Origin: Larix sibirica
Lineage: Eukaryota; Streptophyta; Pinopsida; Pinales; Pinaceae
Direction: 5' to 3'
Length of the DNA stretch: 18,582 bases
Assembly (NCBI GenBank): GCA_004151065.3
Contig: NWUY0300104366.1
Location: 1 to 18,582 of the forward strand
In this document: positions 1 through 9,868 of the stretch, one piece after another
Layout: each line of letters begins with the position of its first letter
How positions within the stretch are numbered: the stretch's first letter is position 1
The notes under the pieces: model-generated
What the model was told of the DNA's origin: nothing
The model's database searches: none
Seen by the model: only the letters and a program-made list of their open reading frames with translations
Translations under genes and position numbers: made by a program

Positions 1-600
1 TCAATTACATATTTCAAATTCATTTGAAACTTATGTTATGGTTTACCCACTCACACAAATGAAGTTTTCTAAAATATAATTACAACCATCCATATCTAGT
101 TTAGTAACCTCATCTAGTGACTAATGAAGGCTTGCAATTCCTTTGAAATACACTCAATTATAAGCAAGCGAACTAAAATAATTGTGCATCGATTATTAGT
201 TTATTACTTCAATATTTTAACCCAAATATAAATCTTATAAACTCAAAAGACAAAAGCTCGCTGTAAGCAATATTAGTTGGTGTCATGATTTCACAACGAC
301 AGATCTCTCAATGTTATACAAGAATTCTGACCATAGAAAATTTTCCAATTGTTTTAGTAGTTAATATTTAATCAAATGAATTTATGGAACAATATTCGAG
401 ATTAAAAGAATTACCCAGTAACATGAACATGATATGAAAAGGCATAATATATGAAAATGAATAATTTAAAAATCAAACAACATCAACATCAACATGATAT
501 GAAAATGAATAATATATATATCTGAAGTGAAATATATAAGTGAGATATACATATCAATAATCAATATAGATGTCGACTCGTATCTCAACAATCAAATACA
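1..600. other. AT-rich gene-free stretch
   Basis: No convincing coding frame, RNA gene or known element is visible. The composition is strongly AT-rich with many stops in all frames. Because the relic gene at 601-2702 reads leftward, this would be its 3' downstream sequence. The only structure I see is the short direct repeat listed separately. Confidence 0.6.
426..513. repeat. Short direct repeat of 15-17 bp
   Basis: The 17-mer atatgaaaatgaataat occurs at 449-465 and again at 497-513. The overlapping 15-mer aacatgatatgaaaa occurs at 426-440 and 491-505. A small catcaacatcaacat run lies between them. This looks like a local duplication in AT-rich DNA. No function is implied. Confidence 0.7.
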
Positions 601-826
601 CTACATGGGTCTGCTACCAGAGCCACATTCATCAAGTCTACATACCCCAAAAGAGGTAGAGGGTAAACCACTACCCATGTCAGGTAACAATGCAAAGACT
701 AGAAACTGATGTATCTCTTCAACAAGATATATACCAATCGATAACAACAGATGATGTAAATCACCTAGTGCATCAGTGGATGTTGTTGTTGGTGCGCTAG
801 TGGATGTTGCATCAGTGGATGGTGGT

Positions 827-1250
827 GGGCCTGTTGTAGGAGGGGATGGTGGTGGTGGGTCTACTACAGGAGGGGGTGGTGGTGATGGGCATACCAGAGG
901 AGGGGATGGTCGTGGTAGGAATAGTGGATGAAAGTGCATCAGTGGATGGTGGTGGGATCATTGGAGGAGGGGGTGGTTGTGGTCGGACTAGTGGATTGGT
1001 GGATACAGGTGCATAAGTGGATGGTGGTGGTCCCGATGGAGGAGGGGATAGTGGTGGTGGTACTAGTGGATCGATGGATATAGGTGATTCAATGGATGGT
1101 GGTGGGATTGTTGGAGGAGGGGGTGGTGGTAGTGGGACTGGTGGATAGGTGGATGGTAGTGGGCCTAGTGGATGAGGGGATGGTGACGGTGGACCTGCTA
1201 GAGGAGGGGATGGTGGTAGTGGGCATGCTGGAGGAGGAGGTGGTGGGTAA
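827..1250 (-). repeat. 30-bp coding minisatellite (Pro-rich tail)
   Basis: Two blocks of exact-length 30-bp units are visible: 827-856, 857-886 and 887-916, then 1161-1190, 1191-1220 and 1221-1250. Each plus-strand unit starts GGG(C/T) or GGA and carries a central GAGGAGGGG-like core followed by TGGTGGT. Related but less regular copies, marked by tggatggtggtgg, lie between the blocks. Because 30 is a multiple of three, each unit encodes a ten-residue Pro-rich repeat on the minus strand (for example VVDPPPPSPP), so copy number can change without shifting the frame. Confidence 0.85.
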
Positions 1251-1662
1251 GAAGTAGATGCATGTGCAGTGTTGGATGATCATGAAACTATTGGATCAAT
1301 GGATGGAGGAGGTGGAGGAGCATCATCATCATAAGATGACTCCAATGAAGAGTCTAGAACACCCCTCAACTTGTCGAGTAGCATGAGGAAACCAACAACA
1401 AAACACATCAATAACGTCATATCTTGGTGAAGGGTGGACCATATGGGAGCAAGCTTGGGGTCTCGTGTAATGTGAAGTGGTCGTACAAGATCCACCCCAT
1501 GCATAGACATCAAATTTCAAATCTGATCCACCACACAGTAACGGAATTTGGGACTTGGTCTGTGGTACTCCACAATGAGTCTATGCTCAGGAACTAACTC
1601 ATCAGCCTCAACCATATCCTCATCATGTTGGGGTAGTTGATCCCCATTATACGTGCCAATAT

Positions 1663-1785
1663 CTGCAAAATAGTGGATGACAATAATTAGACAATTTAAA
1701 CAAGAATATTATAATCAATTACATGTGCATTAAATAAGAAAAAAATTATGCAATTACATTAATTAAAATATAATGATCATATTAC
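1663..1785 (-). other. Retained GT-AG spliceosomal intron (123 bp)
   Basis: On the minus strand the upstream exon ends TTGAGAG at 1786, the intron opens GTAATATG at 1785 and closes ATTTTGCAG at 1663, and the next exon starts ATATTGGCACG at 1662. The intron is very AT-rich with a T-rich 3' portion, as is typical of plant introns. Splicing joins a phase-1 codon (G|AT, Asp) and keeps the reading frame found on both sides (KPLDLR then DIGTYNGD). The frame match on both sides makes chance unlikely. Confidence 0.75.
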
Positions 1786-2702
1786 CTCTCAAATCCAGTG
1801 GTTTGGCCTAAGTAAATAAGATGTACACACGTCCTCTCCAGTCCATCCCTACATATGGATATTATACACAATCGATGACTGATTATCGGTCATCACTGCG
1901 TAAAATCACCAAAACCTCTACATTGAGAACCCCACACATGAACTCAGGTGCCCCTCTCTTGGGAAAACCCTGCCCCCAGATGCGCATACTCACATCGGTC
2001 ATAGTTCTAGCTGACATGTAGTTAAATGTGGACTTGAATGTGTGTTGATTCGTTGGAAACCTTTAAAAAAATAGAGTAAATAAATCTAATGCGAAGGGGA
2101 AAAACTGTCTCCCCTGCAATTGGCTACAACATTGGTCTAAAGCTATAAAGTATGTCATCAAAATTTAGTATGCCACCTAATCAGCTTGGGCCTATGTTGT
2201 AAACTCTCTATATAATATAACATAGTGCAGCTAATGTGTTACTCATCAGTGAGATGGTGTGCTATCATGGTAACAAACAAGCTCAAGCACCTAGCCTCCT
2301 CTAACTGAAATGCATGTAATCTCAATTGGCCCCAGTCACTTGGAATTCACAGGGACAAGTAATATCCACATTGATGAATCACTGAACACACATCAATTGA
2401 GTCTTAGCTACAACACTAGGTGGTAAATTGGGAAAATGGGGAAATTCCTCCCCCCTCTAAGATAAACCTATGATGAAATACACATCCTCCTCTGTGAGAT
2501 AGTACCAAATATCAGGACCAACCCTGAAGACCCACCTGTCGTGATCCCAAAGATGGATCAACTATGTCAATAGCTCAATCTCCCCTCTGAGCAAACTAGC
2601 CTCCTCATAAAACTTGAGGAGGCCAACATGAAATAAGATATGTCAAGTCACAACAACAATAGGACGAGGAATAAAATCCCTCTCCCTCTCTCTCGCCTTC
2701 CA

Positions 2703-2884
2703 TAGTCAAATGACTTTACACAAACAAAATCAGAAATTTACATTTAAATTAATAGGTATACTAGCGCAATGCATGTGAGGTGTGGGTATGTATCTAGCAT
2801 ATGCATACATCGTACGCATGCTAATAGTAACTTAGAACAATAGATTACATGAAACACAAATTTGCAAATTTTATATGCACTAGC
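2703..2884. other. Spacer upstream of the PMD-like relic
   Basis: This short stretch lies between the most upstream recognisable codons of the minus-strand relic and the first clear repeat module. It could hold the 5' end or promoter of the relic gene. I see no start codon with conserved context and no clear promoter motif. Confidence 0.4.
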
Positions 2885-3655
2885 GATGCGCCTAGGATAA
2901 TAAAAGCACTGGTAATATTAGTTTACACATAGCACCGTTAATAATGCTCCATAAAACACACAAGTAGCTATTTTCGTATTTTATTATTTATGCATTAACG
3001 GTGTGCCAAATCTAGTAGAAATCACCATTAACGGTGCACAATAAAATGCATCGTTCCCAGTGCTCAACATAACACACCGGTGAGTATTTCCAGTTTCCAA
3101 TTATAAATGTAATACCGGTGCGCCTAATCTATCTAGATGCATTGGTAAAGGTGTGTCATACAAAGAGACAGTGGCTATTTTTCCATTGGTTGATGGTGCA
3201 CCTAGTATACTAGAACACACTATTGATGATGCTCAGATTGATACACCGGTGATGGTGCACTAGATGATTCACTAATGAACATTTATTTTTTTAATTTATA
3301 ATTGCATTAGTGGTGGGCCTTATCTAATTGAATGCACCGATATCGATGCATCATATAAAGCGTAGTTGGATAATTTTAGGTGCACCTTACAGCACATCGG
3401 TTGTCATTTTTGGTAGTGCATGAAGTGCCTTATCTAGAGGAATGCATCGTTAGAGGTTCATTATAGGACGCACGGTTGACAGTGCACCAATTGATGCACT
3501 GGTTTACATGACACACTGAGACATTTTTTGTGAGCATTGGTGCAATTATCAAAAAATAATCACACAGCATTTGGCACGAACTTTCCAGTGCATTTATATG
3601 AAATGAACGCACCAGTCGCGGTGTGACCCATAAATGCACTATATTCCGGTGCGAC
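2885..3655. repeat. Diverged ~117-bp tandem modules
   Basis: Module starts marked by GGTGCGCC-like octamers lie at 2885, 3000, 3117, 3195, 3312, 3379 and 3422, with intervals of 115, 117, 78, 117, 67 and 43 bp. The full-length copies share more than the octamer. It is followed by a TCTAGTAGAATGCACC-like segment, and the next octamer is preceded by a T-rich stretch ending ATGCATTA(A/C)CGGTG (compare 2971-3003, 3086-3120 and 3281-3315). The shorter intervals look like internally deleted copies. The CACCGGTG-type cores are palindromic and occur in both orientations. Subterminal repeats of a CACTA-type DNA transposon, or an old satellite, are the two readings. I could not find matched termini. 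Confidence 0.6.
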
Positions 3656-4640
3656 CCGAGTTTTGGGGGAGCACCGGCAAAAAAGGTTTTAAATTTTTTA
3701 ACATTTTTAAGTATACAAAGTTGAATTTCAAAATTTAATCCGTTGAAAATTTAAATTGAAGAAGGCATGCTTGCCGTGTACAAGAAAAATGGAAAAAATT
3801 GTATTGTTTGGAAATTACAAAATGAACACAAAACCAACCTCATATGCACACAAATAGAAAAGTATGGTGGTATGGGAACACTATATCACGGGGTGCTTCT
3901 ATAGATACTTAAGCACCAATGCTTATATGGCTCTACAAAAGCACTGTAACAATGTAAAAAAAATGATTTCATAGTATTTTATTTTACCCTAACGTGGTGT
4001 GGAAGTGAATTTTACAATGCACTGGTGCATTTGATTCAACAAAGCGTGTTGGAAAAGTATATGTTATATTTTAATTGTTTAATTATTTCAATAATGTCCA
4101 GTTCATTTTGATAAAATGCACCAATGCTTATATTGAAAGTTGACTGCACGGGTGCGTTGGTTAAGGAATAATACACCGTGGAATTTGAATTTTTTTCCTA
4201 CAAAAAATATTAACTTTCTGGTGCGTTGTTGAGAAAAGCACCGATGCATTTATAATTACAAAGCGCATCGAATAATCTACATATTATATTTAAAAGTTTC
4301 AAATCATTTCAATGATTCAGGTGGGTTTTGCTAAAACACATCGATGCTTTTATTTAGATAAAGTGCATTGTAAAATTTCGAAATATTTTTAATTTTTTTG
4401 AGAAAAAAATATAAGCTCTCTAGTGCGTTGTTTGTAAACACACCGGTGCTTATGTCTTTGTTAGGAGCACCAGTTGTTTAATTTTAGATATTTTGTTAAA
4501 ATTGAAATTTAAACAAGTATGTCATTTGAACTATCTAGTGCATTCATAAATAATAAAGCACACCAGTGCACTTATATATAATGAACGCACTAGAGACAAA
4601 ACATGCACAAAAACCTTCAGTTCCTACCTCCGCTATCCAC
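3656..4640. repeat. Second repeat array, ~100-bp modules
   Basis: A related but distinct module recurs: a (G/A)GTGCGTTG-like word, then about 15-20 bp, then a CACCGATGCTTAT-like word, then AT-rich sequence. The first word lies at 4151, 4220, 4320, 4432 and 4537, giving intervals of 69, 100, 112 and 105 bp. Partner words such as gcaccgatgc (near 4238), acatcgatgct (near 4339) and acaccggtgct (near 4439) follow each. Similar fragments occur back to about 3885. The array stops just before the integrase end of element 1, near 4690. No ORF in this stretch is credible. Confidence 0.55.
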
Positions 4641-4689
4641 CTTTGTCATAAACAGATAGAGGTAATTTTTTATTTGGAGGTTCTTCCAA

Positions 4690-5110
4690 AACCTATGATA
4701 GAAGGTGTTCTCCTTGTAGTGTTCAACACATTTCATTAAGTAAACAATCATCATGATGATGTACCATGTCTAGAGTACCTCACAAGTTATTTAATCAATT
4801 TGAAGAAATCAACAACCCATTATTTAAATGGTTACTTGAACACATGGGATGTGATGACATCTCATTCATTGTCGAAGGCCTTCTCATCTTTGACAGATGT
4901 CACATCACTTATATAGTTTGCAACATCAAAGCACAACATTTGACACCAAAGTCTTACATGGCATCTTCATCATAATTGCCTTCCCATTATAGTTTTCCCC
5001 ACTTAATCCATCATGGGCCTCCTAAAGTATTGTGTTGTGCACATATCCCAAGATGTAGCTATGAATCATGCCATTAGTGCAATAATTTTTTAATTGATCT
5101 GCAATAAATT
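4690..5110 (-). pseudogene. Integrase remnant, element 1
   Basis: Integrase would insert the element cDNA into the genome. Reading leftward I see EAHDGLSGENYNGKA, a zinc-finger remnant CDICQR (4888-4904), then a KWVVDFF block (about 4802-4822) that corresponds to the first catalytic Asp of the DDE core, then YIIMMIVYLMKCVEHYKEN (about 4704-4763), which matches the segment after it. The rest of the core, including the second Asp and the Glu, is missing, so the domain is truncated at about 4690. Several frame changes occur. Open frames on the plus strand here are antisense shadows. Confidence 0.75.
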
Positions 5111-5279
5111 AATAGTTGGCAACATGAGCTACCAAGTAACATCATTGTTTCTAGTCAACACCAATGCTTAAAAATGCTTCAATCCCTACAAAGTAGTCAA
5201 TAATGACTTCTGCACAAATTAGGTTTGCATCCAACAATCCATTTGACATCACTATATCCTCCCAATATTTCACCTTATA

Positions 5280-5670
5280 TGATAAGTGATCAAGTCCCAC
5301 ATTCTACTTTCTTAGCTTCACCACTACCTCCATAGAAAATTTCTTGAACAAAAATAATCAGTTACATAGATGTCCTTACAACGCTAGCTTATTCAAGAAT
5401 TTTTTAGCAAAGGATGGCTCAATAACAAATTTGAATTGCCTCCCTGATAGATAATGACTAAACTTATATAGTGTGTACACCATACATAAACACTCCCTCT
5501 CTATTGTCGTGTAACTATGCTCAACATGAGATAATTTTCAACCAGTAAAATACATCTTATGATTAGTTGAATTTGCTATTGGATGAAACAAAACAGTGGC
5601 CAAAGGCATACTAGATGCATAGACATATGCATGGAAAATATTCTCTCAATCTGGAAATAACATAATTAGC
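5280..5670 (-). pseudogene. RNase H remnant, element 1
   Basis: RNase H degrades the RNA of the RNA-DNA hybrid during reverse transcription. The minus strand gives FHAYVYASSMPLATVLFHP (an expected V-D-A-S block with its Asp now Tyr), then KLSHVEHSYTTIERECLCMV with the family's TTERE-like signature as TTIERE at 5493-5510, then YKFSHYLSGRQFKFV and finally a VVVKLRK...GLDHLS block. Most of it lies in one frame with a few stops. Loss of the Asp and the stops mean it is inactive. Confidence 0.85.
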
Positions 5671-5879
5671 CTGATGACCATATTTTCCTTCAACACGTCC
5701 TAATCCTTCTCATAGCACACATTCAATGCAAATAGCCTATAATTGTCTAACAACTCTTCCATAGCGCAATGATCTCTATGCCTGATAAACCATTGATAAT
5801 AGTTAGTATGACCAAGAGTCACACACAACCATTAGAAGATTCTCTAGTGGTGGCAAATTGATAATGATGACAATATTCA

Positions 5880-6360
5880 TTGGGTCTACTAACAACACTT
5901 CCTTGCACACACCCAAGGAGCATAGAATAAACGATGATTGGGTGTACTATTAAGGCACTCCTTTGTAAGGTCACTCGTTTGAAACTCTGTGGGTACGAGC
6001 CTATAAAAAATACCTTCCTTGCACACAATGTGAACAAACAAATGTGTGAAAACACCACAAGTGCATCCTTTAGACCAAAGGGTATCATGTTGTGTGTGAA
6101 ATACCCATATTCAATGAAAAAAAAATTTCTTCTTGTCCTCCTCTTTGACCGACATGGTGTGATATACAAATAATTCATCCATGAAAGGATAGGTTTTGTT
6201 CCCAACTTCCTTCTCCAAAATCTCATTGTTGAATGATGTTCAAAAAGTATCATGAATGCAAGCCTCGTTCAAACCGTGAAATTCCACACACGCATGGATA
6301 CCACCAAACTTCTTATTCGAGATGACAACTGGGCATATCCACTTTGACTCTTCCACTAGG
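5880..6360 (-). pseudogene. Reverse transcriptase remnant, element 1
   Basis: This polymerase would copy the element RNA into DNA. On the minus strand the order is FLVEESKWICPVVISNKKFG, CVEFHGLNEACIHDTF, ILEKEVGNKTYPFMDELF, EEDKKKF, FFIEYGYFTHNMIPFGLKDA (the IPFGLKDA codons lie at 6062-6085) and VVFSHI. This matches the gypsy RT core around the conserved PFGLKNAP motif. The catalytic Y-x-D-D segment expected just downstream cannot be read in any frame. A degraded link to the RNase H region, LLVDPMNIVIIINLPPL, follows near 5840-5895. The longest open stretch, 5819-6253, is a chance survival of part of this domain. Confidence 0.85.
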
Positions 6361-7640
6361 AAAAACACCTAACATTTGTTTATCTCATGTGACCTACTTT
6401 TTACAATGGGAATTCATGTGGTATGGCCTCTTATTTATTGGTTTTTCTCCTTGTTTCAAATAAAATTTAATTTCACCAAGCTACCTAATGAAAATCCTTC
6501 ATTTATGAGATTTATACGTGAAACAAATATTGGTATTCCTTCAAGAGCACAACAAACTCTACAACCATAGCATCATCCCATTAGTCCCATATTGTGGCCA
6601 TCTTTAACACATCAACTAGCCCAATATTCGTGTCCTTGGGAATTCATAAATAATTCAAATCATTGGCATCCCTTGTTTCTTTGACTACATGCTCCCCTTT
6701 AGAATCGTTAAACAACAAATGATGCAACCCCCTGTAAGGATCCTCTTCATTTTAATTCACTAGGAAACAAATTATATGTTCCCTCTTCTTCACAAGCAAG
6801 TGCTTATGCCCATCACATACCATCGATTCCATAAACCCAAACCCTTGGACATATTGAAGTAATAAATGCTTTACCTTTTGCAGTACCTCGATGATTTGCA
6901 CTATAAACCCTAAAAAATTGATTGTTTTGTAGAACCTAAAGCACGAAGAACCTCGTTGTTTGGTTTATTAGCAAGTCTCTTCATGGATATACTAGGTTTT
7001 TGGTAGTGCCCCGAATGTGTGCACAAATTTATGAATCCATTGGTTAACCAAACCACCAATCCTTTCCATGCCACTTTGGAGGTATCCACATATTGCACTA
7101 GATTTGTCTCCTTGGGAATCAAGGGACTCCTATCCATGATACTACACTTTGCAACACCCTTATGCGTAATCATTTATTCTTGTAACTTCCATTATTCTAG
7201 TGATATCAACTGTGCTTCCAAAGTCAGAACTACATCCTGCCAAGTGTCTAGCCTAGCTTTGCATGTTGGCCACCATCTCACCAGAGTAGCCTTTAACATT
7301 GCTCCAAGGCCTCAATATGCTTCATAGGTTCTAACTTGCCACAATGACTTCAATGAGCTCTACGACATCCTCTATCCCATCAAAATTTGGTAGGTCCTTA
7401 TGTTCTAACCCATCAACTGCACTTACTTTACTAGAGCACATATATAAGAAAACTTCTCATTATTCCCCATGTTGCTAGATGTTCATTAGCTCCCTAGAGT
7501 TGGTGTCAAAAGAACAAACATTGTACCAACTCAAATCCCCATCTGTGCTATGATTGAGGTAGTCATCTCATTATTTGAAGATATATTGTTAAATTCACCA
7601 CATTATTTCTAAGATCCTCGTAAAACAACTTAGTAATTTG
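6360..7640 (-). pseudogene. Protease-RT linker of element 1
   Basis: This stretch continues the minus-strand polyprotein between protease and RT. Readable blocks are AMLKATLVRWWPTCKARLDT and DVVLTLEAQ (about 7220-7310), an open 87-codon run at 6910-7173, then IIEVLQKVKHLLLQYVQGFG, EEDPYRGLHHLLFNDSKGEH and IPKDTNIGLVDVLKMATIWD (about 6590-6900), followed by INKRPYHMN (about 6400-6440), the segment that precedes RT in gypsy elements. The WW-containing block is reminiscent of gag, which would be out of place here, so a small rearrangement is possible. Confidence 0.6.
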
Positions 7641-7990
7641 GTCTCCTATGCAGGGTCCAAAGGTTGCACAATGCATCTCCTTTCAACTTTAAATCACATG
7701 CAACATTGCTTTTGATTCAAACTTGTGTCACTTTCAAAAGGCCAATCTATGCCCAATAGAGTTGGGCAAGAATCCTTCTCATTTACTCATTGACTTCAAA
7801 AATTATGCGAGTCTTTACCCCATACAAGTTTGTTTTAATATCCTCCAACCAAGCCATAGGGTAAATCGAGGATTGAATTGTAAGACCCTACGATATTGGA
7901 AACTAAACCAACTTTGGTTTCCCCATAAACCCTACAGATTTCTTTAGCAGAATTTGAACACCAAGACCCACATTTAACATTACATCCCAC
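7640..7990 (-). pseudogene. Aspartic protease remnant, element 1
   Basis: Retroelement protease cuts the polyprotein. The minus strand shows VGLGVQILLKKSVGFMGKPK (about 7910-7973), in which the catalytic D-(T/S)-G site has become G-L-G, then SSIYPMAWLEDIKTNLYGVK, and after a frameshift SCPTLLGIDWPFESDTSLNQ (around 7700-7760). The LLGIDW block near the C-terminal end of the domain is a good family marker. The lost Asp and the stops make it inactive. Confidence 0.75.
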
Positions 7991-7999
7991 ACCTCACAT

Positions 8000-9340
8000 C
8001 TACTAATCACTCCACTTAGCATGGATTCCCTCCCTTGTCACATTTATTCTTCTTGACTTGGCATAGGGTGCCTTCCTCACCTTTGAGGATGTGATGAGAC
8101 CTGATCCAATAGGGCACACAATCTAATTGACAAACTATCATCTCTAAAAAATTCTTAGAAAAGCATGCAACAATAGTTGCATCTAACCATTCATAGCATG
8201 TAGAATCTATACTCGGTTTATGCTATGCGACTTATCTCTTAGACTCACATAGTCAAGTAAATGTCAACATATCCAAATCTTTAGTCACAGCTACATCATG
8301 CATTAGTTCACTCACATCCTTCAAATCCTCCTCTTATTGCACGGTGTGAAACTCTGAGCACTAGGAGAATCATTCCTTATCTTTCACAAATTAGTGAGGC
8401 ATCCATGTCAGTGTTGGTCTTATACCTACCTATACTGATGAAACTGACTAGTAGAAGAGATTTTAGTTGTAACACTCCTCGAGGCCAAGGAATCTAATCT
8501 TATAAAATTAACATTGCACCACCTATTATCCCACGCCTCCCATTTTTCATTTAGCTACAAGAAATATTCAATGTTTTGCAATTTCTTCCAATAATGTCCA
8601 CATTGAAGCTAACATTGACACATGTATCCTACACTTGACCCAGTTGAAAATTGCACGATGAACACATTCTTCTTGGTCCTCTCCACAAATTCATGCAAAT
8701 TTGGAGAGTCCTTAGTGTGATTTGTATTAATCTAGTAGAAACCAAAATACATAATTGTTGTAGTGCTACTACAGTTTTTCAACAAGGGAGATGATAAAGA
8801 TCATAACTTGATTACGATGGAACTCTAGAAATCCACCCTTATGCTTTCAAAAACTGGTTCCAACATGGCATTTATCTACCTATTAACTAATGAACAATCA
8901 TTCTACAAATTTCCCTACATATCACAAACAATAAACCACACACCTTCCCTTTCCACCCGTTTTCCCTCTGCTAGTTCTGTATTTGTTCAAAAAAGCAACA
9001 AGTTGATACTTTAATTGTGCAATGACAAGATCCATCCTCATAAATGCAACTCATTCCTCCGATTCACTCTAGGTGCATCACAAATTCCAAAGACTCACAT
9101 TGAGTGCTCAAACATTGTTGCAGTAAAGGTGTTTAAAGATGTGGTAAGAGTTCCCCGATGAATCACTCTTTGTGTTACATATATTAAATGGTGTCATTAA
9201 GTAGATTCATCAAGTGACATAACCTTTGATCATACTCCCAAATTTACTACCCAACCCACTGTTTGATTTCCTTTAACTACACAATATTATGTTGCCAAGA
9301 TTTAGGCCTCTAAAATCCTTTGAAAAAATACTAATAGAGT
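8000..9340 (-). pseudogene. gag remnant, element 1
   Basis: Gag forms the virus-like particle. The clearest part is minus-strand 9010-9340, with IWEYDQRLCHLMNLLNDTI (about 9190-9240), then a GELLPHL-like block in which an expected Trp codon is TGA (9138-9169), then LLQQCLSTQCESLEFVMHLE. This agrees with the capsid C-terminal part of plant gypsy gag. Near 8600 the block CGHYWKKLQNIE may be a zinc-knuckle relic, but the Cys spacing is wrong. From about 8000 to 8600 only scattered blocks such as EDLKDVSELMHDVAVTKDLD are readable. Confidence 0.65.
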
Positions 9341-9868
9341 TTATCCAAAGTCTATACATGACCTAGGTGAACACTTTCATCACATTTTGTATACCACTAC
9401 AACCATATTGTAATACTATGCCACATAGAGGAGACCTGTGAAATTTTATAGATTAATTATTCCTTGCACATTCATATGGAATCGTAGAGGAACTAATGTT
9501 GTCCTATCTCTTCCTCTCTATGTGCATGGAGAAACAACAACCATGGTGCCCACTTTGTGGGAGGATTCAACATACTAACTATGAATAGGCTTAGAATTGG
9601 AAGAAATCCCAGCAGGCCATGTTGAGCAACTAGATTTTGACTTCTAACAATGACATTCACAAAACTAGAAACAAGTGCAAAATAAACTATGAAGCTCCCA
9701 TAGGTGACACTAACAATACTTGCAAACATTGGTGTGGGAATGACTGTTGAAAACTATGAAACTAGGTATGCGTGATAACTATTACAGGTTCTTGACCAAC
9801 TACAAAATGTACAATGGGTGGAAACAACATATTAACACCATTATTGCTTCAGTTTGCCTCCTTGTTGA
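9341..9868. other. Unassigned stretch between elements 1 and 2
   Basis: This region lies between the readable gag of element 1 and the 3' LTR end of element 2. One minus-strand open run of 78 codons lies at 9493-9729 but I recognise no motif in it. Position suggests the N-terminal part of element 1 gag or its leader. No LTR end, primer-binding site or repeat was seen. Confidence 0.4.

Larger units (their letters stand above)
601..2702 (-). pseudogene. Decayed PMD-like protein with proline-rich tail, one intron
   Basis: Reading leftward from about 2702, one protein can be followed through several stops. It starts WKARERERDFIPRPIVVV, then GLLKFYEEASLLRGEIELL, then HLWDHDRWVFRVGPDIWYYL (about 2495-2556), then TEEDVYFIIGLS (about 2460-2494). 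The pattern of a W-D-R-F block followed by an LT-EDV--I-GL block resembles the plant mobile domain family (PMD, also found in transposons), but this is inference from motif shape. A later block, WGQGFPKRGAPEFMCGVLNV (about 1925-1985), leads to an intron at 1663-1785. The frame then continues from DIGTYNGDQLPQHDEDMVEA to SSLESSYDDDAPPPPPS near 1290, with one internal stop near 1515. The C-terminus (601-1290) is a Pro/Ser/Thr-rich repeat domain that changes frame at least once and ends at a TAG at 601-603. Alternatively it is an ORF of an unnamed transposon family. The true start is unknown. Confidence 0.6.
4690..9340 (-). mobile_element. Ty3/gypsy LTR retrotransposon relic (element 1)
   Basis: In minus-strand order, gag motifs (9340-8000), protease (7990-7640), a long linker, reverse transcriptase (6360-5880), RNase H (5670-5280) and integrase (5110-4690) follow one another without rearrangement. 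RT before integrase identifies Ty3/gypsy rather than copia. Stops and frameshifts are everywhere, so it cannot be active. No LTR, primer-binding site or polypurine tract was recognised. The 3' side ends near the repeat island at about 4640, and the 5' side ends close to element 2. Its RT and protease differ clearly from those of element 2, so it belongs to another lineage. Confidence 0.85.

Noticed and set aside
1821-2021. Plus-strand 66-codon ORF.
   Set aside because: It is antisense to the PMD-like relic block around FPKRGAPEFMCG.
2879-2895. cactagcgatgcgcc as a possible left end of a CACTA element covering the repeat island.
   Set aside because: No right end with a matching inverted repeat and no 3-bp target duplication was found. 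CACTA is a common five-base word.
2885-4640. The regular repeats as a CRISPR array.
   Set aside because: Units are diverged, too long, without unique spacers of constant size, and the context is a plant nuclear genome.
4704-4725. ctccttgtagtg looks like the 3' terminus of a CACTA transposon (CACTACAAGGAG on the minus strand).
   Set aside because: It falls inside the element 1 integrase reading (VEHYKEN), so the match is explained by coding sequence.
4766-4975. Plus-strand 69-codon ORF.
   Set aside because: It is antisense to the element 1 integrase remnant and has no protein-like motif.
5934-6173. Plus-strand 79-codon ORF.
   Set aside because: It is a shadow of the element 1 RT on the minus strand.
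9493-9729. Minus-strand 78-codon ORF with hydrophobic segments, possibly a membrane protein.
   Set aside because: It is short, with no conserved motif and no support from flanking frames. Chance openness in AT-rich DNA is enough.
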